DNA from: Clostridium drakei
Lineage (GTDB): Bacteria > Bacillota > Clostridia > Clostridiales > Clostridiaceae
Length of the DNA: 64,000 nucleotides
Direction of reading: 5' to 3'
Assembly (NCBI RefSeq): GCF_000633595.2
Contig: NZ_JIBU02000038.1
Span: 1 to 64,000, forward strand
Shown one piece after another: positions 35,998-44,150 of this stretch. Below the pieces are notes generated by a model. It made no database searches. It was given only the letters and a program-made list of their open reading frames with translations, and was not told the DNA's origin. A program made the position numbers and the translations under genes. Every line of letters starts with the position of its first letter. Position 1 is the first letter of the stretch.

Positions 35998-36372
35998 ATG
36001 GCACATGAAAAACGAGAAATAGAAGAACATTCAGGTGGCAGCAATCTTATGCATTGGATAGGAAGACTCATAGCAGTTGCAGTTATTTTGGCAATAACGT
36101 CATTTTTGACACCAGGTTTTACAATTGTTGGTTTATGGTCATTCTTATTAGCCGCAGTTGTGATAATTGTAATAGATTATTTAGTAGAATCTTTTATGGG
36201 CGTTGATGCATCACCTTTTGGAAAAGGACTTAAAGGATTTATTATTGCTGCTATAATAATATATTTAACACAATTTTTAGTTCCTAATATGAGAGTATCT
36301 ATAATGGGTTCAATATTAGCAGCCATAGTTATTGGAATATTAGATGCTGTATTTCCAGGTAGAGCTATGTAA
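35998..36372 (+). CDS. Phage-holin-IV/YvlD-like small membrane protein
   Basis: This 124-residue protein has four hydrophobic segments and the sequence character of the mycobacterial 4-TMS holin superfamily (PF04020), as in YvlD of Bacillus (AVILAITSFLTPGF, then LDAVFPGR at the end). Despite the name these are chromosomal membrane proteins, in bacilli linked to envelope stress, and no phage genes are near. GGAGGT precedes the ATG. It stands alone with a terminator downstream. Confidence 0.75.
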   Translation: MAHEKREIEEHSGGSNLMHWIGRLIAVAVILAITSFLTPGFTIVGLWSFLLAAVVIIVIDYLVESFMGVDASPFGKGLKGFIIAAIIIYLTQFLVPNMRVSIMGSILAAIVIGILDAVFPGRAM

Positions 36373-36425
36373 TTTAGCTTTTTATTAATATATAGTTTTA
36401 AATGCAATAGCAGTTTAAAGAATAG

Positions 36426-36461
36426 GCAGCCATATCAAAATCCGAGGATTTATATGGCTGC
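36426..36461 (+). terminator. Terminator of the YvlD-like gene
   Basis: GCAGCCATAT at 36426-36435 pairs with ATATGGCTGC at 36452-36461 and an inner AATCC/GGATT stem; TTAATTTAT follows. Confidence 0.78.
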
Positions 36462-36484
36462 TTAATTTATAAAATAAAAAAATA

Positions 36485-36537
36485 TTGACAAAGTATTGTA
36501 AAAGAAGTAATATGAATATATGAACAGATAAACATAT
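36485..36537 (+). promoter_or_regulatory. Promoter and ArsR/SmtB-type operator of the metal-efflux operon
   Basis: TTGACA at 36485-36490 and TAATAT at 36508-36513 are 17 bases apart. Just downstream ATATG (36518-36522) and CATAT (36533-36537) flank GAACAGATAA-like sequence, the interrupted dyad typical of CadC/SmtB operators. A repressor bound there would block transcription of the arsR-like and ATPase genes. Confidence 0.65.
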
Positions 36538-36573
36538 GAACAAGTGAACAACTTAATATATTAGGAGGAGCAT

Positions 36574-36939
36574 ATGGAAAATAAAAATAATATTGAAGTT
36601 TGTAATTGTAACGTAATACATGAGAATGTAATAAATGAAGTTAAGAAAAGCATACCTGAAGAGGAAAAGCTATATGATTTAGCAGAATTTTTTAAGGTTT
36701 ATGGTGATACCACAAGAATAAAGATAATATGTGCACTATTTCAAGCAGAAATGTGTGTATGTGATATAGCAGCTTTATTTTCAATGACTCAATCTGCAAT
36801 ATCACATCAATTAAGGGTACTTAAACAAGCAAGATTAGTAAAGTTTAGAAAAGAAGGTAAAGTTGTATATTATTCTCTTGATGATGAACATGTAAAACAT
36901 ATTTTTGACCAAGGATTACTTCATATTAATGAAAGATAA
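36574..36939 (+). CDS. ArsR/SmtB-family metal-sensing repressor (CadC-like)
   Basis: This 121-residue winged-helix protein has the alpha3 motif EMCVCDIAALFSMTQSAISH, with the paired cysteines of the CadC metal site, and an N-terminal CNCN pair that can supply the remaining thiol ligands, as in CadC. It should release DNA when soft or divalent metals such as Cd, Pb or Zn bind. It is directly upstream of the P-type ATPase (18-bp gap) and follows its own operator. GGAGGAG precedes the ATG. Confidence 0.88.
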   Translation: MENKNNIEVCNCNVIHENVINEVKKSIPEEEKLYDLAEFFKVYGDTTRIKIICALFQAEMCVCDIAALFSMTQSAISHQLRVLKQARLVKFRKEGKVVYYSLDDEHVKHIFDQGLLHINER

Positions 36940-36957
36940 ATTGAAGGTGGTGTTAAA

Positions 36958-39171
36958 ATGGCAACTGTAATAAAAAAAGGGAAGATACCAAATAGGACTA
37001 TTAAAATTCCCCAAAAAAATATAAAAGGTAAATTAAGAAAAGAGTTTATATTAGAGGGGTTGGGTTGTGCAAATTGTGCAGCCAAGATGGAAAGAAATAT
37101 AAGTAGAATAAAAGGTGTTACAAATGTTTCTGTAGATTTTATGAGAAAGTCTTTGGCATTAGAAATTGAAGAGGTAAGTAGAACTGATGAGCTTATTGCA
37201 GCGGCTGAAAAAATTGTAAAAAATATTGAATCACAAGTTATTATGAAAGAGAAGATGTTAAATAAAGAATTGTCTAAAGAGAAAGTGCATGATAATGAGG
37301 AACATGATCATAATCATGGGGAAGGACTAAACAAGAAGGAATTAATCCAATTATCCATTGGTACAGCAATATTTGTAATTGCAACTGTTTTTGAATTTAA
37401 TTTTTGGACAGAAGCTGTACTATATATTATAAGTTATATTTTAATAGGTGGAGAAGTAGTATTAAAGGCTTTAAGAAATATAACAAAGGGACAAATATTT
37501 GATGAGAATTTTTTGATGAGTATTGCAACTATTGGAGCTTTTTCAATTCAACAGTTTCCAGAAGCTGTAGCAGTTATGTTATTTTATCAAGTAGGAGAAT
37601 TGTTTCAAGATGCGGCTGTAAATAATTCTAGAAAATCTATTTCATCACTTATGAACATTCGTCCCGATTTTGCTAATTTGAAACTGAATGATGAAGTAAA
37701 GAAAGTTAAGCCAGAAGAAGTAAATATAGGAGATCTAATTGTTGTAGCACCAGGTGAAAAAGTACCGTTAGATGGAACTATAGTAGAAGGAAAATCAATG
37801 CTAGATACTTCTGCATTAACAGGTGAATCTGTTCCAAGAGAAGCCATAGCAGGTGATACAATATTAGGTGGATTTATTAATAAAAATGGTCTTTTAACTA
37901 TTAAAGTTACAAAAGAATTTTCAGAATCTACAGTAGCTAAAATATTAAATTTAGTAGAAAATGCAAGTAGTAAAAAAGCACCAACAGAAAAATTCATAAC
38001 TAAGTTTGCTAGATATTATACTCCAGTTGTGGTTATATCAGCTGTTTTATTAGCTCTCATTCCACCTTTGGTAATTAGTGACGCAAGTTTTTCTGAATGG
38101 ATATATAGAGCTTTAGTATTTTTAGTAGTTTCTTGTCCTTGTGCATTGGTAATATCAATACCACTTGGTTTCTTTGGAGGTATAGGTGGAGCATCTAAGA
38201 ATGGAATTCTTATAAAGGGTGGTAATTACCTAGAAGCTTTAAACAATGTAGAAATGGTTGTTTTTGATAAGACAGGAACTCTTACAAAGGGAACATTTAA
38301 GGTTACTGAAATTAGATCTTTTAATGAAATATCCAAGGAAGAAGTATTAGAGTATGCTGCTTTTGCAGAAAGTTATTCTAATCATCCAATAGCTACTTCA
38401 ATATTAAAAGCCTATGGAAAAGAAATAAGTAAAAATGATATGAAGAACTATGAGGAAATATCAGGATATGGCATTAAAGCAGAAATAAGAGGAAAAGAAG
38501 TGTTGTGTGGAAATGCTAAATTAATGGAAAGAGAAAAAATACATTATGATGCCATAGACACTTTTGGAACAGTAGTATGTATAGCTATTGATAAAAAATA
38601 TGCAGGATATATTGTTATATCCGATGAAATAAAAGAAGATTCAAAAATGGCGATACAGGGATTAAAGTCAATAGGAATTAAAAAGACTATCATGCTAACA
38701 GGTGATAATAAAGTTGTAGGTTCAAAAGTTGGACAAGAATTAGGAGTAGATGAAGTTTATTCTGAACTTCTTCCACAGGATAAGGTTGAAAAACTTGAAA
38801 ATTTAGAAAAACAAAAATCATCAAAGGGAAAGCTTGTTTTCGTTGGAGATGGAATTAACGATGCACCAGTACTTGCAAGAGCAGATATAGGTATAGCAAT
38901 GGGAGGTTTAGGATCGGATGCAGCAATAGAAGCAGCAGATGTAGTAATTATGACTGATGAACCTTCTAAAATCGTAAGTGCTATAAAGATAGCAAAAAGA
39001 ACAAAGACCATTGTAATGCAAAATATAGTTTTTGCATTAGGGGTTAAAGCAATAATCCTAGTATTAGGAGCTTTAGGAATCGCAAATATGTGGGAAGCTG
39101 TATTTGGAGATGTAGGCGTAGCAGTAATTGCAATTCTAAATTCTATGAGAGTATTGAAAGTGAAAAAATAA
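36958..39171 (+). CDS. Heavy-metal-translocating P1B-type ATPase (CadA/ZntA-like)
   Basis: This 737-residue pump has an N-terminal HMA domain with GLGCANCAAKM near residues 34-44 and a His-rich stretch EEHDHNHGE. Membrane helices follow, with the transport motif C393-P-C395, phosphorylation site D437-KTGT, TGES actuator loop and GDGINDAPVLARADIG hinge. The CPC motif and acidic/His N-terminus favour Zn/Cd/Pb export. It is co-transcribed with the CadC-like repressor. The specific metal is inferred. Confidence 0.92.
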   Translation: MATVIKKGKIPNRTIKIPQKNIKGKLRKEFILEGLGCANCAAKMERNISRIKGVTNVSVDFMRKSLALEIEEVSRTDELIAAAEKIVKNIESQVIMKEKMLNKELSKEKVHDNEEHDHNHGEGLNKKELIQLSIGTAIFVIATVFEFNFWTEAVLYIISYILIGGEVVLKALRNITKGQIFDENFLMSIATIGAFSIQQFPEAVAVMLFYQVGELFQDAAVNNSRKSISSLMNIRPDFANLKLNDEVKKVKPEEVNIGDLIVVAPGEKVPLDGTIVEGKSMLDTSALTGESVPREAIAGDTILGGFINKNGLLTIKVTKEFSESTVAKILNLVENASSKKAPTEKFITKFARYYTPVVVISAVLLALIPPLVISDASFSEWIYRALVFLVVSCPCALVISIPLGFFGGIGGASKNGILIKGGNYLEALNNVEMVVFDKTGTLTKGTFKVTEIRSFNEISKEEVLEYAAFAESYSNHPIATSILKAYGKEISKNDMKNYEEISGYGIKAEIRGKEVLCGNAKLMEREKIHYDAIDTFGTVVCIAIDKKYAGYIVISDEIKEDSKMAIQGLKSIGIKKTIMLTGDNKVVGSKVGQELGVDEVYSELLPQDKVEKLENLEKQKSSKGKLVFVGDGINDAPVLARADIGIAMGGLGSDAAIEAADVVIMTDEPSKIVSAIKIAKRTKTIVMQNIVFALGVKAIILVLGALGIANMWEAVFGDVGVAVIAILNSMRVLKVKK

Positions 39172-39195
39172 TGAAAGAGAACAATGCAGTGGAAG

Positions 39196-39434
39196 TTTGA
39201 ATTTTAACTTTTACTCCGTGATATATGTTAAGTGTTTCATCACGGCTAAATGTTTCTAATTATTCTAAAGCTCAAAGTTTGTGAAAACCTAAGAACTTTG
39301 TCAAACTCGGTTCCCTCAAACAGGACTAAAGTTCTAAGGCTTTCACAAACTGTTCGCTAAGAATAATAAGAAACAATTTAGCTAATGTGATGAAACACTT
39401 AACATATATCACTGCATAAAAGTTAAAATTCGAA
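39196..39434. repeat. Long imperfect inverted repeat (about 105-bp arms)
   Basis: The arms at 39196-39300 and 39330-39434 are reverse complements at roughly 85 percent by eye. They begin GTTTGAATTTTAAC and end GTTAAAATTCGAAC, with a centre of about 30 bases. It lies 25 bp after the ATPase stop. It has the look of a non-autonomous palindromic element (MITE-like) or a large terminator/RNA hairpin. No target-site duplication was seen. The rest of the gap to 40185 holds a direct repeat, an orphan terminator and an intron relic, listed separately. Confidence 0.7.
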
Positions 39435-39474
39435 CTAGTAGCTTCAAGTGTACACATCTAATTGCATTATTAAA

Positions 39475-39511
39475 ATAGTTTAAATATATATGAATTAGGT
39501 AATAAGTATTA
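39475..39511 (+). repeat. 37-bp direct repeat, left copy
   Basis: This sequence is identical base for base with 43921-43957 and starts ATAGTTTAAATATATATG. Similarity extends about ten bases further to the left (GCATTATTAAA against GTATTATTAAAT). The two copies enclose the accessory genes between 40 and 43.5 kb. Confidence 0.85.
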
Positions 39512-39633
39512 TGAAAGTTGCTTATTAGTGCATTGAGTGTACACATAATACATTATCGCGGAGCCTGCAAAATAGTAATTTATTTAAAAATGAATAAGAT
39601 ATAAATTACAATTGAGTGTATTAAAACATAGAT

Positions 39634-39675
39634 AAATAATACTGATGGGGTAATTCTCATCAGTATTATTTTTGC
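39634..39675. terminator. Orphan terminator hairpin
   Basis: AAATAATACTGATG at 39634-39647 pairs perfectly with CATCAGTATTATTT at 39658-39671, followed by more T. No intact gene ends here, so it may mark a lost gene. Confidence 0.7.
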
Positions 39676-39743
39676 TTATAATCTCTTTTTTAGTTTATGT
39701 AAAAGGATGAAAGTTTTTTTAAAATAGTGAATGTTATTATGAG

Positions 39744-39817
39744 TAGCCGTGTGCGGGAAAGCCGCACGTAAGGATTCTGTGAGGAGCTTAACATTGTGAG
39801 GGGTAAGTCTACTCGAC
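39744..39817 (+). mobile_element. Relic of a group II intron 3' end (domains V and VI)
   Basis: 39744-39777 has the form of intron domain V: AGCCGT, a stem with a GAAA turn, then GCACGT and a degenerate closing strand. The closing strand reads AAGGAT where active introns have ACGGTT. 39781-39817 folds as domain VI: GAGGAGCTTA pairs with TAAGTCT and CTC, leaving A39811 bulged as the branch-point base a few bases before the 3' end. No reverse transcriptase gene or 5' intron part is present, so this is a truncated, probably inactive copy. Confidence 0.7.
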
Positions 39818-40185
39818 TAGAGTTAAGTAGTATAAATGGTGGACATACTTAAAACCACCTTACAAGGCAAGTCCACCTTTGTTGGTGTTGTGATTTCTAG
39901 GATGCATTAAGTATAATCAATAGGTTTAAATATATATAGGTATAATTTTAAATTAAAGTAAAATTAATTTTATTTTGTAAGTGTAGGTAATAATATGGAT
40001 TAATATGGTATAATTCGATTAGAAACATTATAACGTATATAATGTATTTTAATTATAGTAATTATGTATATAATTGGAAGTTAGGAAATGTTGTTCGGCA
40101 AATTTTAAACTATTCATTAGTAAATATATTGATAAAGCAATTGTATCAGAGTTGGCATAAAAGTTATAATAAAGAGGTGAGCAAT

Positions 40186-40563
40186 GTGTCATTATTAGCA
40201 GAAACATTGGTAGAAGAATGGTTTAATCGACGTGGCTATTTTACTATTCGTGGAATCAAAGAAACAGTGGATGAAATTGATATATTTGCTATTAAGAATG
40301 TGAGGCACAATTGTTGGAATTGTGTTCATTGCGAAGTTCAAGTAGGGATTCGGCCTGTTACTTACATATCGAGACTTACAAAACAACTCATGATTGAATT
40401 GAATGTGAAGAATTCAAATAGTGCAAAGCAGAGAACTCTTGACCAATTAAATAAGTGTGTAGATGCATGGGTTGAGATGAAGTTTACTAATACAAAGAAA
40501 GAGAGTGTTTGTAGTCAACTTTTTGGCGAAACAAATTGGAACTATATGTTTGTTTATGGGTAA
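40186..40563 (+). CDS. Small PD-(D/E)XK nuclease-like protein
   Basis: Read from GTG 40186 this is a 125-residue protein; AGAGGTG at 40173-40179 supports this start over the frame-opening ATG at 40042. The pattern EEWFNRRGYFTIRG, then VDEIDIFAIK, then HCEVQVG resembles the helix, acidic and E-x-Q/K strand order of restriction-endonuclease-like (Mrr/NERD type) folds. A canonical lysine is not certain. Two C-W/C pairs (NCWNCVHC) could bind metal. It could be a fragment of a larger nuclease. It lies inside the direct-repeat-bounded segment, with no methylase nearby. Confidence 0.45.
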   Translation: MSLLAETLVEEWFNRRGYFTIRGIKETVDEIDIFAIKNVRHNCWNCVHCEVQVGIRPVTYISRLTKQLMIELNVKNSNSAKQRTLDQLNKCVDAWVEMKFTNTKKESVCSQLFGETNWNYMFVYG

Positions 40564-40638
40564 GATGGTTTGTATGAAGATGATGGGGAATATGGATATC
40601 GAAAAATATAATAAATATTTATTATTTCCTTTTATAAT

Positions 40639-40735
40639 TTAATCCTTAGAAGCTTCAGTAAATGCGCCACTTACATAATCAAAAATTCGCTTTCAGTAAA
40701 AGCATCAAGCATGTTTTTCAAATTATCAACCGGAA
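40639..40735 (-). pseudogene. C-terminal remnant of an unknown gene
   Basis: On the minus strand a short frame reads PVDNLKNMLDAFTESEFLIM and stops. Shifted by one base the coding character continues as YVSGAFTEASKD before a final stop. This looks like the frameshifted tail of a decayed gene rather than chance. I cannot name the parent gene. Confidence 0.3.
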
Positions 40736-40776
40736 CTTAAACAAAAGAAGTTAAGCATCATTGACAACTGTTGGTG

Positions 40777-41592
40777 TTATTTAGTAAAATAAATTTCTGC
40801 AAAATATTCATGCTTCATATCTTTATGAAGTAATGCAAAGCAAAATTTAATGTGAAGAATTGTATTTTTTAATTTAAAATGACGACAAAGCAGATGCAGA
40901 TATTCCTGTAATTCATTTTCAGTTCCCCAAAAACTAATGTGTCTGTAACTGCCCGATATATGATGTTTTGATACTTTTTCTTCCTCTACCGCATAATCAA
41001 GATATTTGTATAACTCATTCACATAAATGGTATGATTATGAATAGACAGTCCTAGCATACCGCTATTTTCTATAATTGAGTTCTCATCATCTACATGATA
41101 AGAAATCCATTGTTCAAAAGCTTCTATTCCATTTATTTGAGTGTTCTCTATGTTATTAAGAAAGTTCTTAAGATTTACCTGATAAATGTTAATATCTATA
41201 TCTTTCTCTGTAGCTACCTTAGAAAAGGTGTTATCATTAGAGAAGTTTTGTATATTTTTAAGCATATCTGTCATTTCACTGGTATATTGGTTGAGTTTAC
41301 TTAATACAGTACGCTTCTCTTCAATAAATCGGTTCTGTTCCTCCATCATAGCCAGATACCCATCTATGCTTTCAGAATCTATCTTTTCCTTCATCTGTTC
41401 TAAAGGTATCTCAAGGTATTTCCCTATAAGAATCATCTCTAATATGTCAAGGTGCTCTAAGGAATAATAACGGTATCCGTTCTGTTCATCGACAATCGGC
41501 TTCAATAAATCCTTGTGGTCATAATATCGTAAGGTATCAAGAGATATACCATATAAATTACTTACCTGACCAATCCTCAATAAATTTTGCAT
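40777..41592 (-). CDS. MerR-family transcriptional regulator with effector domain
   Basis: This 271-residue protein begins with a MerR winged helix (RIGQVSNLYGISLDTLRYYD, then NGYRYYSLEHLDILEMI), a coiled-coil linker near residues 80-115, and a C-terminal domain of about 150 residues like multidrug-binding (GyrI-type) sensors. It is divergent from the acetyltransferase gene and should bind the dyad in the 19-bp-spaced promoter between them. Its codons are richer in G+C than the surroundings (for example CGG and ATC), which suggests transfer. The ligand is unknown; a drug or aromatic cation is plausible for this class. Confidence 0.85.
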   Translation of the reverse strand: MQNLLRIGQVSNLYGISLDTLRYYDHKDLLKPIVDEQNGYRYYSLEHLDILEMILIGKYLEIPLEQMKEKIDSESIDGYLAMMEEQNRFIEEKRTVLSKLNQYTSEMTDMLKNIQNFSNDNTFSKVATEKDIDINIYQVNLKNFLNNIENTQINGIEAFEQWISYHVDDENSIIENSGMLGLSIHNHTIYVNELYKYLDYAVEEEKVSKHHISGSYRHISFWGTENELQEYLHLLCRHFKLKNTILHIKFCFALLHKDMKHEYFAEIYFTK

Positions 41593-41614
41593 AATTACCT
41601 CCTAAAATAAGCAC

Positions 41615-41645
41615 TTGACTCTTGAGTAGCTCAAGGGTTTATGAT
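41615..41645 (+). promoter_or_regulatory. MerR-type promoter with 19-bp spacer and dyad
   Basis: TTGACT at 41615-41620 and TATGAT at 41640-41645 are separated by 19 bases, too far for free polymerase. The spacer contains the perfect dyad CTTGAG-TAG-CTCAAG (41621-41635). This is the classic architecture by which MerR regulators untwist DNA to activate transcription. It drives the acetyltransferase gene and overlaps the start region of the regulator gene. Confidence 0.88.
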
Positions 41646-41688
41646 AAGTATAACACCGATAAATAAGATTTGTAAAGGAGATACTATT

Positions 41689-42327
41689 ATGACACAGATT
41701 AGCATTGAAAAATATCAAGATAGTGATTTTAAGAAAGTGATATCTTTATTAGTCAGTTCATTCGAGAGTAAATTTTGCCACAGGCAAAACCTGACAATGA
41801 GCAACATTGAGAATATCCTGTATTCTATATGGGATATAAAAGCAGAAAACTCAAGTTACTTACACTTTGTTGCAAAAAAGGATGGAAAGGTAGTAGGAGT
41901 TATATTAATACGAGTTGGTAAACCACTAAAGAGCCAGAAGAAAAATCTTTTTTTCCACCTCTGCCAGCGTTACGGACTTTTTAATATGCTGTTCTTGATT
42001 TTTAAGTTATCTGTTTTAGAAATGGTTACCTCCAAGGATTGCTATGTCGAGCACATTGCTGTGGATAAATCTATGAGAGGAAACGGTGTTGGAGAACTTC
42101 TTATATCTTATGCAGAAGAAGTTTTAAGGGGCAGAGGCTTTACTAGTTTGTCATTAGTAGTTGCAGAAAATAATTCAGCAAAACACCTGTATGATAGAAA
42201 TGGCTTTAAAGATATTAAGCACATTAGTAGTCGTTTTAAGGAATATTTTATAGGAATAAATCAATGGGTATTTATGCGAAAGAACCTAATCAGAAATCCG
42301 CAGGGAAAAATATTAAAAGTTAAATAA
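41689..42327 (+). CDS. GNAT-family N-acetyltransferase
   Basis: Starting at ATG 41689 (AAAGGAG upstream) the protein has 212 residues. The acetyl-CoA-binding motif A is EHIAVDKSMRGNGVGELLI around residues 125-145, and motif B ends with SAKHLYDRNGFKD. It transfers an acetyl group to an amine of a small molecule or protein. Its MerR-type inducible promoter suggests a detoxification or antibiotic-modifying role, but the substrate is not known. The longer frame from 41641 would start within the promoter and is rejected. Confidence 0.83.
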   Translation: MTQISIEKYQDSDFKKVISLLVSSFESKFCHRQNLTMSNIENILYSIWDIKAENSSYLHFVAKKDGKVVGVILIRVGKPLKSQKKNLFFHLCQRYGLFNMLFLIFKLSVLEMVTSKDCYVEHIAVDKSMRGNGVGELLISYAEEVLRGRGFTSLSLVVAENNSAKHLYDRNGFKDIKHISSRFKEYFIGINQWVFMRKNLIRNPQGKILKVK

Positions 42328-42506
42328 TATTCTTTAAATGAGCAAATCTTATAACAAATTATGGAATAAAAATAGACATTAATAATATTCTAGTGTATTT
42401 TGTTTCTGCTACAAAAAATAAACAAAGGATGAATATGAATGTCTACAGAAAATAATATACTGTATTTATAAAAAATGAATCCATCAAAGGATATAGGAGG
42501 ATAGAA

Positions 42507-43508
42507 ATGAGGAAGAAATTAATCGGAATAATTACCATCATCGGTATTTTAAGCATTTTATGCATTGCTATCATATTATATCAGAATACCTTTCATATGA
42601 CAGTTACTTCTGTCAAGATACAGACTTCTAAGGGAGTCTTAGAGGGGAGCCTGATATTACCCAAGAATCCCAAAAGCAAGCTTGGTTTAGTTGTTTTTAT
42701 TCATGGTGATGGTCCGGCTGATGCTTCATATAATGAGCAGTATAAACCATTGTGGGAAGAATTAGCTAAACAGGGTTATGCATCATTGTCATGGAGTAAA
42801 CCAGGTATAGGTGGTTCAGATGGTAATTGGTTATTACAATCAATGGATGATAGAGCAAATGAAGCAAATCAAGTTATTGAGTGGGCGAAAACTTTACCTG
42901 AAATTGATAATAACAGAATTGGTTTATGGGGAGCAAGTCAAGCAGGATGGGTCATTCCTAAAATAGTTCAGCTTAATAAAAATATTGCCTTTAATATATT
43001 AGTAGCACCTGCAGTAAATTGGATAGATCAAAGTAAATATAATACATTAAAAGATCTTGAGAAAAAAGGAGCAGCTAAAGATGCAATAAGAATTAAAGAA
43101 AAGGAATTTGGCAAAGAGTTAGAACTTCTTAAAAAAGATGCTAGCTATGAAGAATATGTAAAGGCAGTAGGAAAAAAGGAAGCAGTATCAGAAGATCGCT
43201 GGATTTTTATTAAGAAAAATTATAAAGCAGATGCAACAGAGGATATTATACATTTTTATAGTCCTGTAAAGTTATTTTTAGGTGGAAAGGATATAAATGT
43301 AGATAGTGAAAATACAAAAGAAGTTTATGAAAAGGAAGTTCCATCAAAACTTTTAAATGTTACTGTAATACCAACAACTGACCATTTTATGCTTAAGGCT
43401 TCTTTAGTAGATTCTAAGATAAGAACTTTCTTTGTTGGACTTTTTGCACCAAGAGAGCTTGCTGATAAGCAATACTATAAAGAAATTGAAGAATTTTTAA
43501 AGAAATAA
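42507..43508 (+). CDS. Membrane-anchored alpha/beta hydrolase
   Basis: This 333-residue protein has an N-terminal membrane anchor (IGIITIIGILSILCIAIIL, about residues 5-23). An alpha/beta-hydrolase domain follows: oxyanion motif VVFIHGDGPAD, nucleophile elbow GLWGASQAGWV with the catalytic serine, an acid candidate in LFLGGKDINVD, and the histidine in PTTDHFML. It probably acts outside the membrane as an esterase or peptidase-like hydrolase. It lies within the accessory segment, 179 bp after the acetyltransferase; AGGAGG precedes its ATG. Confidence 0.83.
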   Translation: MRKKLIGIITIIGILSILCIAIILYQNTFHMTVTSVKIQTSKGVLEGSLILPKNPKSKLGLVVFIHGDGPADASYNEQYKPLWEELAKQGYASLSWSKPGIGGSDGNWLLQSMDDRANEANQVIEWAKTLPEIDNNRIGLWGASQAGWVIPKIVQLNKNIAFNILVAPAVNWIDQSKYNTLKDLEKKGAAKDAIRIKEKEFGKELELLKKDASYEEYVKAVGKKEAVSEDRWIFIKKNYKADATEDIIHFYSPVKLFLGGKDINVDSENTKEVYEKEVPSKLLNVTVIPTTDHFMLKASLVDSKIRTFFVGLFAPRELADKQYYKEIEEFLKK

Positions 43509-43920
43509 GAATCATTATAATAAAGCATTATACTAGTTAATTTTTATAAGAAAAAAAGTATTATTAGTATCATTAAAAAAGAAAAAATAGGGAGCATACA
43601 TCAAAGAATTAGCAAATTTCAGTCTATCCTATAGGTAAATTCCAATTTAAAGTTAAACAATGTAAATAATTAATATATCATATTGGAGTTTATACCCAAA
43701 TTATATTTATAATCATAACTTATGACACTTAAAAATTAAGCTGGAGTCTAATGTTTTGCTAATATATTTGGTTTAAAAAGCAGCTATTCCCCGTTTTATA
43801 AAAATACCTCTAAAAAGACTTATTATTTATGCTGTTGAAGATATAACACTAAAACTTACAAATATTTAAAATCAAGTTAACAATCAACCATCCAGGCCAC
43901 GCCATATAGTATTATTAAAT

Positions 43921-43957
43921 ATAGTTTAAATATATATGAATTAGGTAATAAGTATTA
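43921..43957 (+). repeat. 37-bp direct repeat, right copy
   Basis: This is identical to 39475-39511, at an offset of 4446 bp. It lies in the 642-bp gene-free stretch 43509-44150, which otherwise is AT-rich apart from the inverted repeat at 44026-44118. Confidence 0.85.
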
Positions 43958-44025
43958 AGTAAAGCTACACTTTTTTATTTAGAGTCATATAATAATGTAT
44001 TATTATGTAACCGCAATGCACTAAG

Positions 44026-44118
44026 AAGTAACTTTCAACTGTATGCAGACTGATATATGATGTGAAGTGAGTTTTCATTCACATCATATATCAGCCGGAA
44101 TACAGTTTAAAGTTACTT
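44026..44118. repeat. Imperfect inverted repeat with 41-bp arms
   Basis: The arms 44026-44066 and 44078-44118 pair at about 35 of 41 positions. The inner 17 bases (CTGATATATGATGTGAA) are perfectly paired around an 11-base loop. It stands 33 bp beyond the stop of glycogen phosphorylase on the minus strand and may serve as its terminator. Its placement mirrors the longer inverted repeat next to the left direct repeat. Confidence 0.7.
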
Positions 44119-44150
44119 CGATTACATACACTTACATCATAATGTGATTT

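Noticed and set aside
35998-36372. Prophage signal from the holin-like gene
   Set aside because: The protein belongs to a chromosomal YvlD-like membrane family, and no other phage genes are present around it.
40042-40185. N-terminal extension of the nuclease-like gene from the ATG at 40042
   Set aside because: There is no ribosome binding site before 40042, whereas AGAGGTG precedes GTG 40186, and the extension is low-complexity.
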